Shown piece after piece: positions 34,384-45,897 of a stretch of DNA of 64,000 bases (the stretch's first letter is position 1; every line of letters begins with the position of its first letter). The notes under the pieces are model-generated. The model worked only from the letters and a program-made list of their open reading frames with translations, made no database searches and was not told the DNA's origin. The DNA comes from Bactrocera neohumeralis (lineage: Eukaryota > Arthropoda > Insecta > Diptera > Tephritidae): contig NC_065923.1 of assembly GCF_024586455.1 (NCBI RefSeq), forward strand, positions 39,666,370-39,730,369. Direction: 5' to 3'. The translations under genes and the position numbers were made by a program.

Positions 34384-35444
34384 ATATCTGAATGTTTTCT
34401 TGTTAAAGCATGTGCTAGTCGCATGCCATTTGTAATTGTATTGCAAGAATAAAAAAATGTAAACTTATGAAAACAAAAAATATATAAAAGAAATTTTATT
34501 TATTTATTGATCCAATATATTTTTAATAAATAAAAATAAAATAGGATTTCCCGCAACTGTTGTAAATAAAATTAAGAAATCACCGAGTTTATTTCAATTC
34601 AATTTAAGACTCATACAAAATATTTGAAACACATTTCGGCTATAAATACAAATCAGCTCCCAGTCTCAATTTTCCATTTTACAAATTAAAAATCTTCCTA
34701 AAAATCATTGAAAAACATGGGAATAAACGGAACACGAAAGATAACAAAACTCATTTAATTAATATCGTTCATAAAACACACGTTCCACCGCGTTTTTTAC
34801 TTTGTTTGTAGTTCATGAAACACACGCAATAACTAATTATCATCATTTAGGATGAGTTTACGTGAAAACATCGATTTTTACTGAGTTTCGAGAAAAAGTA
34901 GTTTATTTAAATTTGATTTCTCCACATCGTAAAGAAAAATTTTTGGCGTATCCTAAAACACATGCGAGAAAACATCTTTTCTGAGTTTCTAGTTTATTTA
35001 AAGTTGATTTCTCCACATCGCCAGAAAAATTTTTGCGAGACCTAATAAGTATGATCTACTTAGCATGATTCGTGTCCAGAATGATGATACTAGGCCAGAA
35101 CAGGTCGATCTATGAAAGTCATTCGATCTCAATTCGTGAAAATCTCATTAATTTCTCTCAAAATTTTGGACAATCGTAAAACCGGAATTCTAGTAAATCG
35201 TTTTGCAAGCGATTGAAATCATTGGACCGCCTTTGCTGTATCATAAAACACACGTTCCATGACCTAGAATCCGTAGAAACGGTGTTTTGTCACGTATTCA
35301 TTCGTGTTCTCTGTTTATTAAGAGAATTATCATTAAAATGATACATCGAACGTTTATGATCCAAGGCTATGACCCATGAATAACCACTCATCTAGTTTTT
35401 GTGTACACACTCAAAATCCAAAAGTAATTCATAAAATAAATATG

Positions 35445-36624
35445 TTAGAGCAATGGGAAAGATGAACATTCTTCAGTTTTTCGTAGCCTGATTGGCACCG
35501 ATGAGCATTTGACGATGGTAACTTGTTCTCCTGTGGGGATTGCGTGGTATCCAGGTCCTTTCATTAAATTGTAAGCAAACATATCTGGGGCGAAGGACGC
35601 CAGTGAATTTATTAAAATTGTCTTCTGCGCTTCGCATTGATTTAGGCGGATGTGGTGATAGAGTTTTTTAATCTGATTTCGTATGTGATATTCGGCATAA
35701 ACTATTTTTGCGTTGACATATTGGATAAGATCTACATTTTCTGTGTCAATTACTTTGTTTGTTGCAAACTCCATTCCTGGAGCTGATTCCATAATGAAAC
35801 GTTTTGGTATTTCTGTTTGAATTAATGTATATCCACAAATAAAACTTTTTGCTCTTTGTTCCAGGGAGAAAGTTTGTTCCTCATCAGTGATTATATAGGT
35901 TGGCGGATCGGTAGCAGTGGATTCAATTCTGATAGCCTGTCCTCGATAGAGAGCTGTTTATTTGCTGAATTTGCAATCATCCTGTGGCTTTACTGACCAG
36001 AAAGCTAGTGTGCCTCTGGAATCTGTACACGTTCCTGGGATAAAATCACACTTGGCTCCTGAGTTGAGAGATACTTTATTGGAGTAAAGTTCAACGGAGG
36101 AGGTGTATGTAGTGTAGAAAATTCTTACAACAGCGTTAACAATTACGTCGTCCCAAGTTCCAAAAGAGTCGCTATACTGGGTTCCTTTACATCGTCCTGT
36201 AGTTGCCGTTTTTCCTGCAAGTGTAACTGGTCTGCTATTCGGAATGTCTCTGACGAGCTTATCGATAAAAATGTTGTAGGAAATTTGTAGAGAATTTGAA
36301 TGATGTAGTCTTTCGCATGCTTTTTGGTCCAATTCTAAGAAATACTCTCGGAGATAATTGTGCACGACCGAAACGTGAGAAAACATTCCACAATGATGAA
36401 TGGTGCGATCTATCTGTACTCTGCATTCGTTGATTTCAACTGATCCATATTTATTCAGTTGCATTAGGTTCCACGAATGGTATGTTGCATTCTTCGACAT
36501 CCAGTAGCGAGTAAGAAGTAATATTTAAGGTAGATCCGCTGCAGTCATACCCTACGAGTCCTTCAATACTCCTTGCAATTTCCCATAAAATTAGGAGCAT
36601 AAACGTTGCTTGAAGTCGGATCAT
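35445..36624 (-). pseudogene. Env-like glycoprotein of a Ty3/gypsy-type element (chuvirus-like)
   Basis: Minus strand. A start at 36624 opens a signal-peptide-like N-terminus (LQATFMLLILWEIARS) followed by GYDCSG and LNITSYSLLDVEEC. The frame slips near 36450 and continues from 36500 with ECRVQIDRTIHHCGMFSHV, then GTQYSDSFGTWDDVIV. A TAA at 35958-35960 interrupts, and the same frame carries on from about 35957 to 35445. The Cys-rich pattern with IHHCGMFSHVS and GTQYSDxxGTW resembles glycoproteins of chuvirus-like negative-strand RNA viruses that insect LTR elements have captured. The C-terminal half (fusion-protein stem and anchor) is missing because the methyltransferase unit A abuts at 35444. 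Dead copy; the viral relationship is from recognition and needs a search. Confidence 0.6.
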
Positions 36625-36841
36625 CTGGAACAGTAGTTGTTTTTGAAATTTGATATATAGAAGAAAAGAAATTCAAACCGGAAGAAAAAAAAATTGTTAT
36701 TCTTAACATTGTGTGTGTGTGTGTGTGCACCATTTTTCTCATATCCCTGTACTTAAAGTTATTTGTTTGAGAAACATGTATCTGAGTGCTGTTCCTAGCA
36801 TTATTCTAATGTTTGATTTTTAAAATGTAATTCGTTTAAAA

Positions 36842-38090
36842 TTATTTTGCTTGAGAAACCTGCATTTGAGAGAGACGTAATTTATTAAAATGTAATTTTT
36901 TCCTAGTAGCTTTGTAGTTAATAATTGCATTATTGTTGTGAAGGATTTCGACAACTTCATAGAGGCCTTCATATTGGTCACCCATTTTTCCTCTATTAGG
37001 CTCTTTTAGTAAAAAACACTTTATTACCCACGTGAAAATTCTGAGGGTTTGCGTTTGCATCATAATATTTTTTTGAACGAAGTTTAGCTTCGTCGAGGTT
37101 TTGACCTGCATTTTTGTGGAAATCACTGATGCGGGTGAAAAGCTCAGTTAAATAATCACCATAGGTGGTATCAGGGTGCTCATTGGGTGCCCTGCTTGAT
37201 GGCATCCTGGCCAATTTGCTAAATACTAATTGGTAAGGTGTGGAACCTGTCCCTTCATGTACACTGGTATTGATGCTAATGATGCTAACTCACATAGTTT
37301 ATCCCAGTCAGTGTGTTCATTGGCATATTATTTTAAATATTCGGTGAGGACTTGGTGTGATCTTTCTAGTGATCCATTACTCTGAGGTCGATAGGTCGTC
37401 GTATGGTATTGAGTGATTCGAAAATGTTTTGCAACATTTTTCATTAAGCTTGATAGAAAATTAGACACTTGATCTGTAAGCATAGCTTTTGGGGCTCCGA
37501 AGACACAAACAAAATTTTTCATAATGGCAGTTGCTATTTCACTGGAATCTCCACTTTTTAATGGAATTGCTAGAGAATATTTTGTTAAGAGGTCTTGAAT
37601 AGTTAAGATGTATATATTATCCTTTTTTGTTTTCTTGAGTGGGCCAACCATGTCCATGGCAACTTTATCAAATGCGGATTTAGGGGTATCTGTTATGACC
37701 ATAGGTTGTTTAGTTTTTACTCTGACTAATTTTTTTATTTGACATTCGCGACAATTATGTATGTATGAAATAAATCACATCTCGTCTCATCGTAGGCCAA
37801 TAATAATTCTGTCTGAGTCGATCGAATGTCTTTGTGGTACCTTTATGACCGTTAATGGCGCTCGAATAATATTCTTTAATTATTTCATATCTGTCTTGTG
37901 CGTCTGGTGTGATTACATCTTGGGGGCAAATGTGTTGACTAAATGTTGTTCTATGGTTTTCCAGGGGACCTCGTTGAAATAATTAGTTTTTGCTAAACTG
38001 ATTGAGTGTAAATTTAATTCTTTAACGTCTTCAATTGGGAAATTAATCTTGTCTAATAATTCTGTCGCGCTGTTATCGCATGGCTCTCCT
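36842..38090 (-). pseudogene. Ty3/gypsy-type integrase (frameshifted)
   Basis: From 38000 down: the zinc-binding region (INGHKGTTKTFDRLRQNYYW, then NCRECQIKKLV in a shifted frame), then the catalytic core 37702-37328 with VAMDMVGPL, AMLTDQVSNF and NGSLERSHQ, so all three acids of the D,D-35-E triad are kept. After a stop near 37235 two overlapping frames (37214-36996 and 37126-36842) supply the C-terminal part; the switch occurs inside NPQNFHVGNKVF near 37010. The last block (GLYEVVEILHNNNAIINYK) is the typical end of gypsy integrases. It sits immediately before the env-like gene. Confidence 0.8.
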
Positions 38091-38920
38091 TACGTTGTAG
38101 TAAAAATCAAGGAGTTATCTTGGCGTATAGTCAGACTGTCTCGACACTCGATTACTTGGTAAGAAATAATTCGCGAGTTGGGAGGATTGCGCGCCCTTTT
38201 CTGATTATCTGGATAATGATAGGGGACTCTTGGATTTGGAAATATTTCTTCGTTTGGATTGCTGAAAGAAGAGTCGCTCGCGTCTATGTGTTCACTATTT
38301 TGCTCTATTTCGTTTTCTTCCGATACGTCGCTACCACTATGCATCCCGTTAGTTGATTGTGCTAATAAATCGTTCATTACGTTGGAAAAACCTGGCAAAT
38401 TCAAACTGTCGTTGTCAAATAACCTGTTTTCTTCAAATTGAATGGTGTCGTGGAAGCGAATTGAGAAGTAGATGGGCCTGATATATTATTCTCATCTACG
38501 ATGTCGTCTGGTTTTGAATTGCTATCTTGCCGTGAATTTATTTCGGTGTCAGTTCGACTTGCGTCATTTCCGTTGGAGGTGTTGATGATTTCGGCCTCGG
38601 CAAAAATGTGATCTGGACTATTCGAGTTTCCGATACTGAGTTCTCCAGCTACGTCTGAGACTTCAATCCTTGTATTATCGCCTGCTATTGTTTCATTTCC
38701 GTTCGCACTATTATCGCTATTAAAATCCGATCCTACTGCGACGTCGTTTCTATTTGCAATCTCGGGATCTTGAAAACCTGATATTTCGACGCGCTCAGTT
38801 TTATCGTCATTTCTTTCGTCGTTTTCGTCGACTACGTCGCTCAGAATTCGAGTTCTTTTTTGAAATCTATCTTGTTGGATTTTCTTTCGCTTTGAAGGGG
38901 CTGAAAAAATTTATTCGTCC
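38090..38920 (-). pseudogene. Acidic spacer between RNase H and integrase
   Basis: Minus-strand frames (main one 38404-38090) encode a Ser/Asp/Glu/Asn-rich stretch (DVSEENEIEQNSEHIDASDS), then PRVPYHYPDNQKRARN and IIECRDSLTIRQDN-type text joining to the integrase N-terminus. The part 38405-38920 continues the same compositional bias with broken frames. About 270 residues of low-complexity spacer at this position are not typical of gypsy pol. Confidence 0.5.
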
Positions 38921-39232
38921 TACGAGGAATCTTCAACAATCATAAAAAGATTTTTCACGTCGTCTATGACGGCTTCTTCACTGTTTTGGTTGCTGCTATT
39001 ATTTACCTCATCGACTGTTTCGGATGGAATATTTCTAGACAGTGCGTCCGCATTGGCATTTACGAGTCCTGGCTTATACACAATTTTGTAATCGAAATCT
39101 TGCAAATTTAATCTCCAGCTAACAATTCGTGAATTCGGCGATGTAACAGAGCCGAGCCATACGAGTGGCCTGTCGTCTGTGACCAATGTAAATTTTCGAC
39201 CGTAGATACCCTCTCTCTCTTGTAGAACCCCC
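38920..39232 (-). pseudogene. Ty3/gypsy-type RNase H, C-terminal part
   Basis: The minus-strand frame reads KFTLVTDDRPLVWLGSVTSP, WRLNLQDFDYKIVYKPG and NANADALSRNIP, the unmistakable RNase H C-terminus and connection of gypsy-type pol. Its N-terminal side stops at 39232, where the plus-strand LINE begins, so the element's RT and most of RNase H are not in place. Confidence 0.85.
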
Positions 39233-40872
39233 AAAGGTGATCTAGTCACAGATGCCCAGAGCATACTTAAATTATGGAGGGAACACTTCTCCAGCCTGCT
39301 GAATGGCAGTGAACCCACAACACCAGGAGAAGGAGAACCCGATTCCCCAATCGATGACGATGGAGCAGACGTTCCATTACCCGACCATGAAGAAGTTCGA
39401 AAAGCAATCGCCCGCCTGAAGAACAACAAAGCGGTAGGGGCCGACGGATTGCCGGCCGAGCTATTCAAACACGGCGGCGAAGAACTGATAAGGAGCATGT
39501 AGCTTCTTTGCAAAATATGGTCGGACGAAAGCATGCCCAACGATTGGAATTTAAGTATGCTATGCCCAAACCATAAAAAAGGAGACCCCACAATCTGCGC
39601 CAACTATCGTGGAATTAGCCTCCTCAACATCGCATATAAGGTTCTATCGAGCGTATTGTGTGAAAGATTAAAGCCCACCGTCAACAAACTGATTGGACCT
39701 TATCAGTGTGGCTTTAGACCTGGCAAATCAACAACCGACCAGATATTCACCATGCGCCAAATCTTGGAAAAGACCCGTGAAAGGAAAATCGACACACACC
39801 ACCTCTTCGTCGATTTCAAAGCTGCTTTCGCCAGCACGAAAAGGAGCTGCCTTTATGCCGCGATGTCTGAATTTGGTATCCCCGCAAAACTAATACGGCT
39901 GTGTAAATTGACGTTGGGTAACACGGAAAGCTCCGTCAGGATCGGGAAGGACCTCTCCGAGCCAAACCAGGTTTCAGACAAGGCGATTCCCTATCGTGCG
40001 ACTTTTTCAACCTGCTTCTGGAGAAAATAGTTCGAGCCGCAGAACTAAATAGAGAAGGTACCATCTTCTATAAGAGTGTACAGCTGCTGTCGTATGCCGA
40101 CGATATTGATATCATTGGCCTCAACACCCGCGCCGTTAGTTCTGCTTTCTCCAGACTGGACAAGGAAGCAAAAAAAAAGTGGGTCTGGCAGTGAACGAGG
40201 GCAAGACGAAATATCTCCTGTCATCAAACAAATAGTCGTCGCGCTCGCGACTTGGCACTCACGTCTCTGTTGACAGTCATAACTTTGAAGTTGTAGATTA
40301 TTTCGTCTATCTTGGAACCAGCGTAAACACAACCAACAATGTCAGCCTAGAAATCCAACGCAGAATAACTCTTGCCAACAGGTGTTACTTCGGACTGAGT
40401 AGGCAATTGAGAAGCAAAGTCCTCTCTCGGCAAACAAAAGCCAAACTCTATAAGTCGCTCATAATTCCCGTCCTGCTATATGGTGCAGAGGCTTGAAAGA
40501 TTTATGGTCCTTTTCGCGTTAGCCACGGCGAATACCGCATTCGATGGAACGATGAGCTGTACGAGATATACTTAAGACGACATTGACATAGTTCAGCGAA
40601 TTACGCTGGCTAGGTCATGTTGTCCGTATGGACGAAAAACACTCCAGCTCTGAAAGTATTTGACTCAGTACCCGCCGGGGGAAGCAGAGGAAGAGGAAGA
40701 CCTCCACTCCGTTGGAAGGACGAAGTGGAGAAGGACCTGGCTTCGCTTGGAATATCCAATATGGAATTATCCAATATCCACGTAGCGAAAAGAAGAAACG
40801 ACTGGCGCGCTGTTGTTAACTCGGCTATAATCGCGTAAGCGGTGTCTACGCCATTTAAGAAGAAGAAGAAGA
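39233..40872 (+). pseudogene. Endonuclease-RT LINE inserted in the gypsy-type element
   Basis: Plus-strand copy of the family also at 60540-62340 and 16086-17100. RT blocks: ADGLPAELFKHGG, PNDWNLSMLCP, YRGISLLNIAYKVLSSVLCE, GPYQCGFRPGKSTTDQIF, then LFVDFKAAFAS, in which the family's AFDS is changed to AFAS. A frame slip near 39975 follows; the active site SYADDIDIIG is intact at ~40090. The thumb and C-terminal part (FVYLGTS-like, LANRCYFGLSRQL, then RLRWLGHVVRM-like and GGSRGRGRPPLRWKDEVEKD) is broken by stops. It ends in a (GAA)n tail at 40856-40872. Short tandem-repeat tails are usual for RTE-clade elements; the clade is inference. A stop replaces the MHQ codons at ~39500. Confidence 0.8.
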
Positions 40873-41241
40873 AGTTCCGATGGTGCGAATAATATTGTCA
40901 GTAATGCCTCGTAATTCGATTATTTCTTTAATGTTTATAGGTGCGCACATATTTATAGCTCCAATTTTAAGTAAATTAACTTCTGCGCCACTATCAATCA
41001 TCATGATTGTTGGTAATTTTAATTGAAGTGAGTAAAGGGTGACTGATGCGATTTTAGTAGTTTTAATCCGCATGTGGGCAATGCGTGCAAATATCGATGC
41101 TGATTTTGTATTGGGGGATTTCTCAGGTGCTGAAGGCGGCTTGATATTTTTAGAAATGTCAAGAGATTCAGGAGTAGTTTCACTTTCTTTGGAATTAGTA
41201 AGGGCTTCTGAACGTCGATCGTCTGTAAAATTTTTATGCAA
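40873..41241 (-). pseudogene. Ty3/gypsy-type protease
   Basis: The minus-strand frame from 41241 holds a Pro/Ser/Lys-rich lead and then LPTIMMIDSGAEVNLLK, the retropepsin active site D-S-G, followed by ELRGITDNIIRTIG. It is cut at 40872 where the LINE tail starts; the coding sequence from here to mid RNase H is absent. Confidence 0.8.
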
Positions 41242-41293
41242 GCAGGGGAATTGTTCGACATGTACGAAATTTCTTCGGAAATGTATGGCTTGA

Positions 41294-41836
41294 TTAGTTT
41301 GTGTGGCGGTGATTGGTCCCGCCGATATTCTGATCGGGGAGTGTAGCGTTTTTTGGCTGAGATTCCTTTTGACGATTCATGTACGCTAATTTTCTACACG
41401 TGGATAGAGTGTATCCCGGGACACGGCAAAGTTCGCAAAACGATCCTGGAATATATTCGGATTGACGATTTTGTTGGTTGGGGAGATTTCCTGCATTGGT
41501 TGAATAATTTTGATTATTCCGCGAATTGTCGTAATTTCTATTTCCATAATTTCTGCCGTTGTTCCATTGATAGCGATTTTCAAAACGATTTTGATTTCTC
41601 GGATAATTGTTCCTGTACGGGTTTCGGTTAAAATTTTGTTGAGCGTTTGAATTTTGTGTAGTGTTATTATTTCCTTTATATGGACCTTGTTCCTGTGGTA
41701 GTGGGGAATTGTTGATTGTTTTGATGCTGTAGGCAGGTGTGCTATGTTTTTTCCTTTGTTGTGTGACTCTTGTAACTCCAACAAAATTTTCGAGCTCGAA
41801 AAATCTACTTGCATCTCGTGCATACTTCGATGGCAT
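41294..41836 (-). pseudogene. Ty3/gypsy-type nucleocapsid with broken zinc knuckle
   Basis: A 180-codon frame, very rich in Asn, Arg, Gln and Tyr (repeats such as NRNPYRNNYPRNQNRFENR). It ends in a C-x2-C-x4-[H]-x4-C motif, CELCRVPGYTLSTC, where the His is replaced by Tyr. It continues the gag frame 42695-41805 after a one-base slip near 41820. Nucleocapsid would package the element's RNA; the changed knuckle suggests loss of function. Confidence 0.75.
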
Positions 41837-42695
41837 TTTTGAAAGATTCTTCTAGGGTGTTACGAGGTTTAGTCATGCACTGTATTCGCAGTGAGGGAAG
41901 AAGACCATTAAGAAAAGCCTGAATAGTGTCTTTTTCAAGTTTGATTTCCTCAGCGGGAGACAGAAATTTCCGTTCGAGTTTCTCAGTGTTAACAATATCA
42001 TTGTATAGCATTTTGACTTTGTTAATGTAATCGACGACATGCTCATGCGGTTTTTTTGAAACGTCTTCAAGTGCAGCTTTAAATTGGTTAGCAGTGCGAC
42101 AGGGCTCAAAGAAATCACGTAATTTAGATTCTAGTTCCTCGGGTGATTGATACTCCAAATTTTCCATTGTGGTATGAGCGCGTCCCTCAAATTTTTGACG
42201 AAATAAGGCACGAAAAGTCGGTACTGTTGCTTGACTCATCATAGTACATACGCGTTTGCAAGCTCGCATAAATTCTGTCACTGTTATATTGTACGAGTAA
42301 CCATCAAAAGTGGGTACATAAGCAAGCGCGTCTTTTACCATGATTTTTAAACCACTACCGGTGTTAGGGCTCTCGGTTACTAGAGGTTCCGGGTTTTGTT
42401 TACGATTTTTAAGTTCATCAACTTGTTCGGTGAGAATTGATAATTGATCGAAAATTACGTTGACAGTAGGGGGTAGCGAGGTTAGGTCATGGATATTTGG
42501 TCGCTCTAAATCCGGTTCAGAGTGCGTTGCACTAGTCTGGGTATTTGTTTCGGGCATAATTTTTACCGTTTCTTTTAGTTCTTTGATCATCTCCGATTGT
42601 TCTTCGATTAATTTTAATTTTTCGGTTAATAAACGATTGAGCTCCCAGACTTCGTCTAATTCATTTTTCTTCTCTTGAAATTTGTCGGAATCCAC
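41805..42695 (-). pseudogene. Ty3/gypsy-type gag (matrix/capsid)
   Basis: A 296-codon frame starting MDSDKFQEKKNELDEVW with an N-terminal coiled coil (LLTEKLKLIEEQSEMIKELK). The capsid part includes DALAYVPTFDGYSYNITVTE, CKRVCTMM, LRDFFEPCRTANQF and AFLNGLLPSLRIQCM. The architecture and the Y-V-P-x-F-D-G block mark an insect gypsy-type Gag different from that at 30774-31355. It runs off-frame into the nucleocapsid. Confidence 0.8.
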
Positions 42696-43862
42696 TTCTG
42701 TTTATAAAAAAAAATTATAGTTTGTTCGAAAGGAGATTATATTTTCTTCGAGAAAAAACAAATTTAAAGATTCGGAATGAGGATTAAGCTATTCGGTGCT
42801 CCTACTAGACGTGGTGAAAAAAAATTCGAATTCAAAAACGCTGTAAGAAAGTTACGAAATAAATAAATAAACTTTGTGAAATGATTGTGACAGTATTTGT
42901 TGATTGTACACATTGTTCTCTCTCATGCGAAATGTCGTTTGTAAAAATCGATATATTTTTAATCTTTTATTTTGACGTTGAATCTGCTCGCTATGCGTTT
43001 GTTAAATAAATTATTACAATTGATTTGCTGCGTTTTTGCTATGTTTTTCAATATTTTTTATTCATTTCTATTTAAAGGTGAATATGACTCTGGAGGTTCT
43101 AGTAATTCCTTCTCTTTTAATGAACTCTGGAATTCTAAAGATTTGATATAATTTTGGAGACACTTTCCTCGTTGTCGCGGTTTAACCCTGCCCTGGCATT
43201 GCACGTTAATTAGACTAATATTTTTAATTGTTTTTTTCGGGCTACGCTCGTCCCGGTATTTATATTTGTATTTTGTATTTGTAGTTTCATTAGATGGAAT
43301 TAACTAACCGTGCCAAAGTACCAAATTCTGTTACGCCCCTCCTACGTCATATCTTGTCTTCTTCATTCTTTTATTTATTTTCTGAGGCTAAAGTACCAAA
43401 CTCGCCATTATCACATTCTCTTTTGTTTTGCATATGTTTATGTTTCAGGTCTTACGCATGCCTGAGGTAAATTTATTTATTTCTGATTCTGTTTCTGTGT
43501 CAGGTCTTAAACTTGCCTGAAATAATATTGATTTATATATTTCATTCGCAATGTATGTAATTGATTTATTTTATGTTTCAGTTGGTGCGTTTCTTCGCTA
43601 GGTTTTGGAATTAGAAAGTTTCGATATACATACATATGTCTTCAGTGGACTATCCCTCATCATCACGGTTCTATCCTGCCTCAACATTGCAGGTCAGTTC
43701 ACTCACAATCATCAATATTTATATTTTGCATTTGCGGGCTCCTTCTTGGTATTTGTTATTTGGTTATTTGTATTTGATTGAATTGTAAACTTAGTGATCC
43801 ACAACACTAAGGTGATGATTTCTGTTCGGTCCTCTTTTGACATAATCGATTCCCCTTTTCTA
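42696..43862 (-). other. Leader and possible degraded LTR of the second gypsy-type element
   Basis: AT-rich, no coding. Two stretches about 520 bases apart are similar (around 43170-43280 and 43665-43770: CGCGGTTTAACCCTGCCCTG against CACGGTTCTATCCTGCCTCA, each followed by ATATTTATATTTTG-like text). This may be a decayed LTR or leader repeat; ends and primer site could not be fixed. Confidence 0.35.
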
Positions 43863-43864
43863 TA

Positions 43865-44942
43865 CATACTCTCGCTATGTTGCTAAGGAGAGTATTATAT
43901 GTAGTTTTGTTCACATAACGGTTGTTTGTAAGTCCTAAAACTAAAAGAGTCAGATATAGGGTTATATATACCAAAGTGATCAGGGTGACGAGTAGAGTCG
44001 AAATCCGGATGTCTGTGTGTCCGTCCGTCCGTCTGTCCGTCCGTCCGTGCAAGCTGTAACTTGAGTAAAAATTGAGATATCATGATGAAGCTTAGTACAC
44101 GTATTCCTTGGCTCCATAAGAAGGTTAAGTTCGAAGATGGGCAAAATCGGCCTACTGCCACGCCCACAAAATGGCGGAAACCGAAAACCTATAAAGTGTC
44201 TTAACTAAGCCATAAATAAAGATAATAAAGTGAAATTTGGCACAAGGGATCGCATTAGGGAGGGGCATATTTGGGCGTAATTTTTTTGGAAAAGTGGGCG
44301 TGGCCCCGCCCCCTACTAAGTTTTTTGTACGTATCTCAGAAACTACTATAGCTATGTCAACCAACCTCTTCAGAGTCGTTTCCTTCAGATATTTCCATAT
44401 ACAGTTCAAAAATGGAAGAAATCGGATAATAACCACGCCCACCTCCCATACAAAGGTTATGTTGAAAATCACTAAAAGTGCGTTAACGGACTAACAAAAA
44501 ACGTCAGAAACACTAAATTTTACGAAAGAAATTGCAGAAGGAAGCTCCACCCAGGCTTTTTTAAAAATTGAAAATGGGCGTGGCCTCGCCCACTTATGGA
44601 CCAAAAACCATATCTCAGGAACTACTAGACCGATTTCAATGAAATTTGGTATATAATATTTTCTTAACACCCTGATGACATGTACGAAATATGGATAAAA
44701 TCGGTTCACAACCACGCCTTCTTCCAATATAACGCTATTTTGAATTCCATCTGATGCCTTTTCTGTATAATACGAGTATAAACATTAGGAACCAATGATG
44801 ATAGCGGAATAAAACTTTACAAAAATACGGTATTTGAAAAATATGTACATAAATGACGTATAATGAAATCTCGATTATCACTTTATCATGCGAGAGTATA
44901 AAATGTTCGGTGACACCCGAACTTAGCCCTTCCTTACTTGTT
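43865..44942 (+). mobile_element. Dispersed repeat family 1, copy 4
   Basis: Full-length copy, closest to copy 1 (5196-6266), with TACTCTCGCT at the start, the CCGT microsatellite, all internal modules, TGCGAGAGTATA, hairpin and CTTGTTT end. Confidence 0.8.
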
Positions 44943-44973
44943 TATAATTGAATTTATATTGGAATCGATATAA

Positions 44974-45510
44974 TGGGTTGTCAAAAAAGTATTGCGGTAT
45001 TTTTTTGAATTTTGTTTTTTTTTTTTATTGAAATTGAAATGAATTTTTGATGACTCATGCCCAGCTCTTCACCGATGCTACGGCTGATGCTATGCCGGTC
45101 TCTTTCGACCAATTCAGCGATTTTATCGCAATTTTCGACGACAGGCCTTCCGGAGCGTGGCGCATCTTCGACTACCTCTACACCAGAACGAAAACGTTGA
45201 AACCATCGTTGTGCGGTGGAAATGGAAACTGTATCGGGTCCATAAACTGCAAATGCATTTTTGCTTTTATCGTAGTAGTACTGGAGTAGTAGTAAATATG
45301 CCGTATTTTCTCTTTATTTTGCTCCATGTTTGCGACGCTATAACTCACGAACGAATTAAAAGAAACGACAATCAATCAAACACGTGTTAGCGCGTGAAAT
45401 GAGCTTTCCAAAAAGGTACAGCATGACCCGATACGTCGAATAAAACTAGAACTACGCACTTTCAGCGCCAGCTAGCGAAAATACCGCAAAACTTTTTTGA
45501 CAACCAATAT
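44974..45510 (-). mobile_element. Miniature mariner (irritans-type) with matching terminal repeats
   Basis: Ends GGTTGTCAAAAAAGTATTGC and its inverse GCAAAACTTTTTTGACAACC bracket about 535 bases. On the minus strand an initiation region (MEQNKEKIRHIYY) leads into a truncated N-terminus. Then, after an internal deletion, come VVEDAPRSGRPVVEN and RDRHSISRSIGEELGM, the second helix-turn-helix of an irritans-type mariner transposase. The catalytic domain is gone, so any movement would need a helper. Confidence 0.75.
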
Positions 45511-45562
45511 TTTAATTTATTAATTTGAATTTATAGAATATTGCGTTGCATTGAATCCTTTT

Positions 45563-45834
45563 TATACCCTGAACAGGGTATATTAAGTTTGTCACGAAGT
45601 TTGTAACACCCTTGTATGGAGAACTTTCACATTTGACAAGATATATTCACGAAATGTTGCATATATTATTTTCCACAGCAACAATGTAATATTCGAAGAA
45701 ATTTATCAGATCGGTTAACTATAGCACATAGCTTCCATACAAACTGAACACATAGTTACTAACAGAAATGCACCTGTGAAGGGTATTTAGCTTCGGTGCA
45801 ACTGAAGTTAACGTTTTTTCTTGTGCTAATTGAA
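45563..45834 (+). mobile_element. Dispersed repeat family 2, copy 3 (short)
   Basis: Begins TATACCCTGAACAGGGTATA and ends with hairpin CTTCGGTGCAACTGAAG and TTAACGTTTTTTCTTGT. Compared with copy 2 it lacks about 230 internal bases after GTTTGTAACACCC, and shows the uninterrupted sequence across the mariner insertion site. Confidence 0.75.
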
Positions 45835-45897
45835 TTTAATTCATATTGGAATCAATGTATTTGAATTTTTATTAATTTGAATTTGTAATGGTTTCAG

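Larger units (their letters stand above)
32428..35440 (+). repeat. Methyltransferase unit, copy A
   Basis: About 3 kb shared with both arms of the inverted duplication at 47968-59340: promoter region, all exons and introns of the methyltransferase, and 3' flank. Its 5' side is cut at the errantivirus LTR and its 3' side ends at the truncated env of the next element (35445). Downstream of the gene, the text CATAAAACACACGTTCCA recurs at ~34772 and ~35236, so the 3' flank contains diverged internal repeats. Confidence 0.8.

Noticed and set aside
36709..36727. GT microsatellite that could be regulatory
   Set aside because: A simple (GT)n run within a dead retroelement; nothing supports a function.
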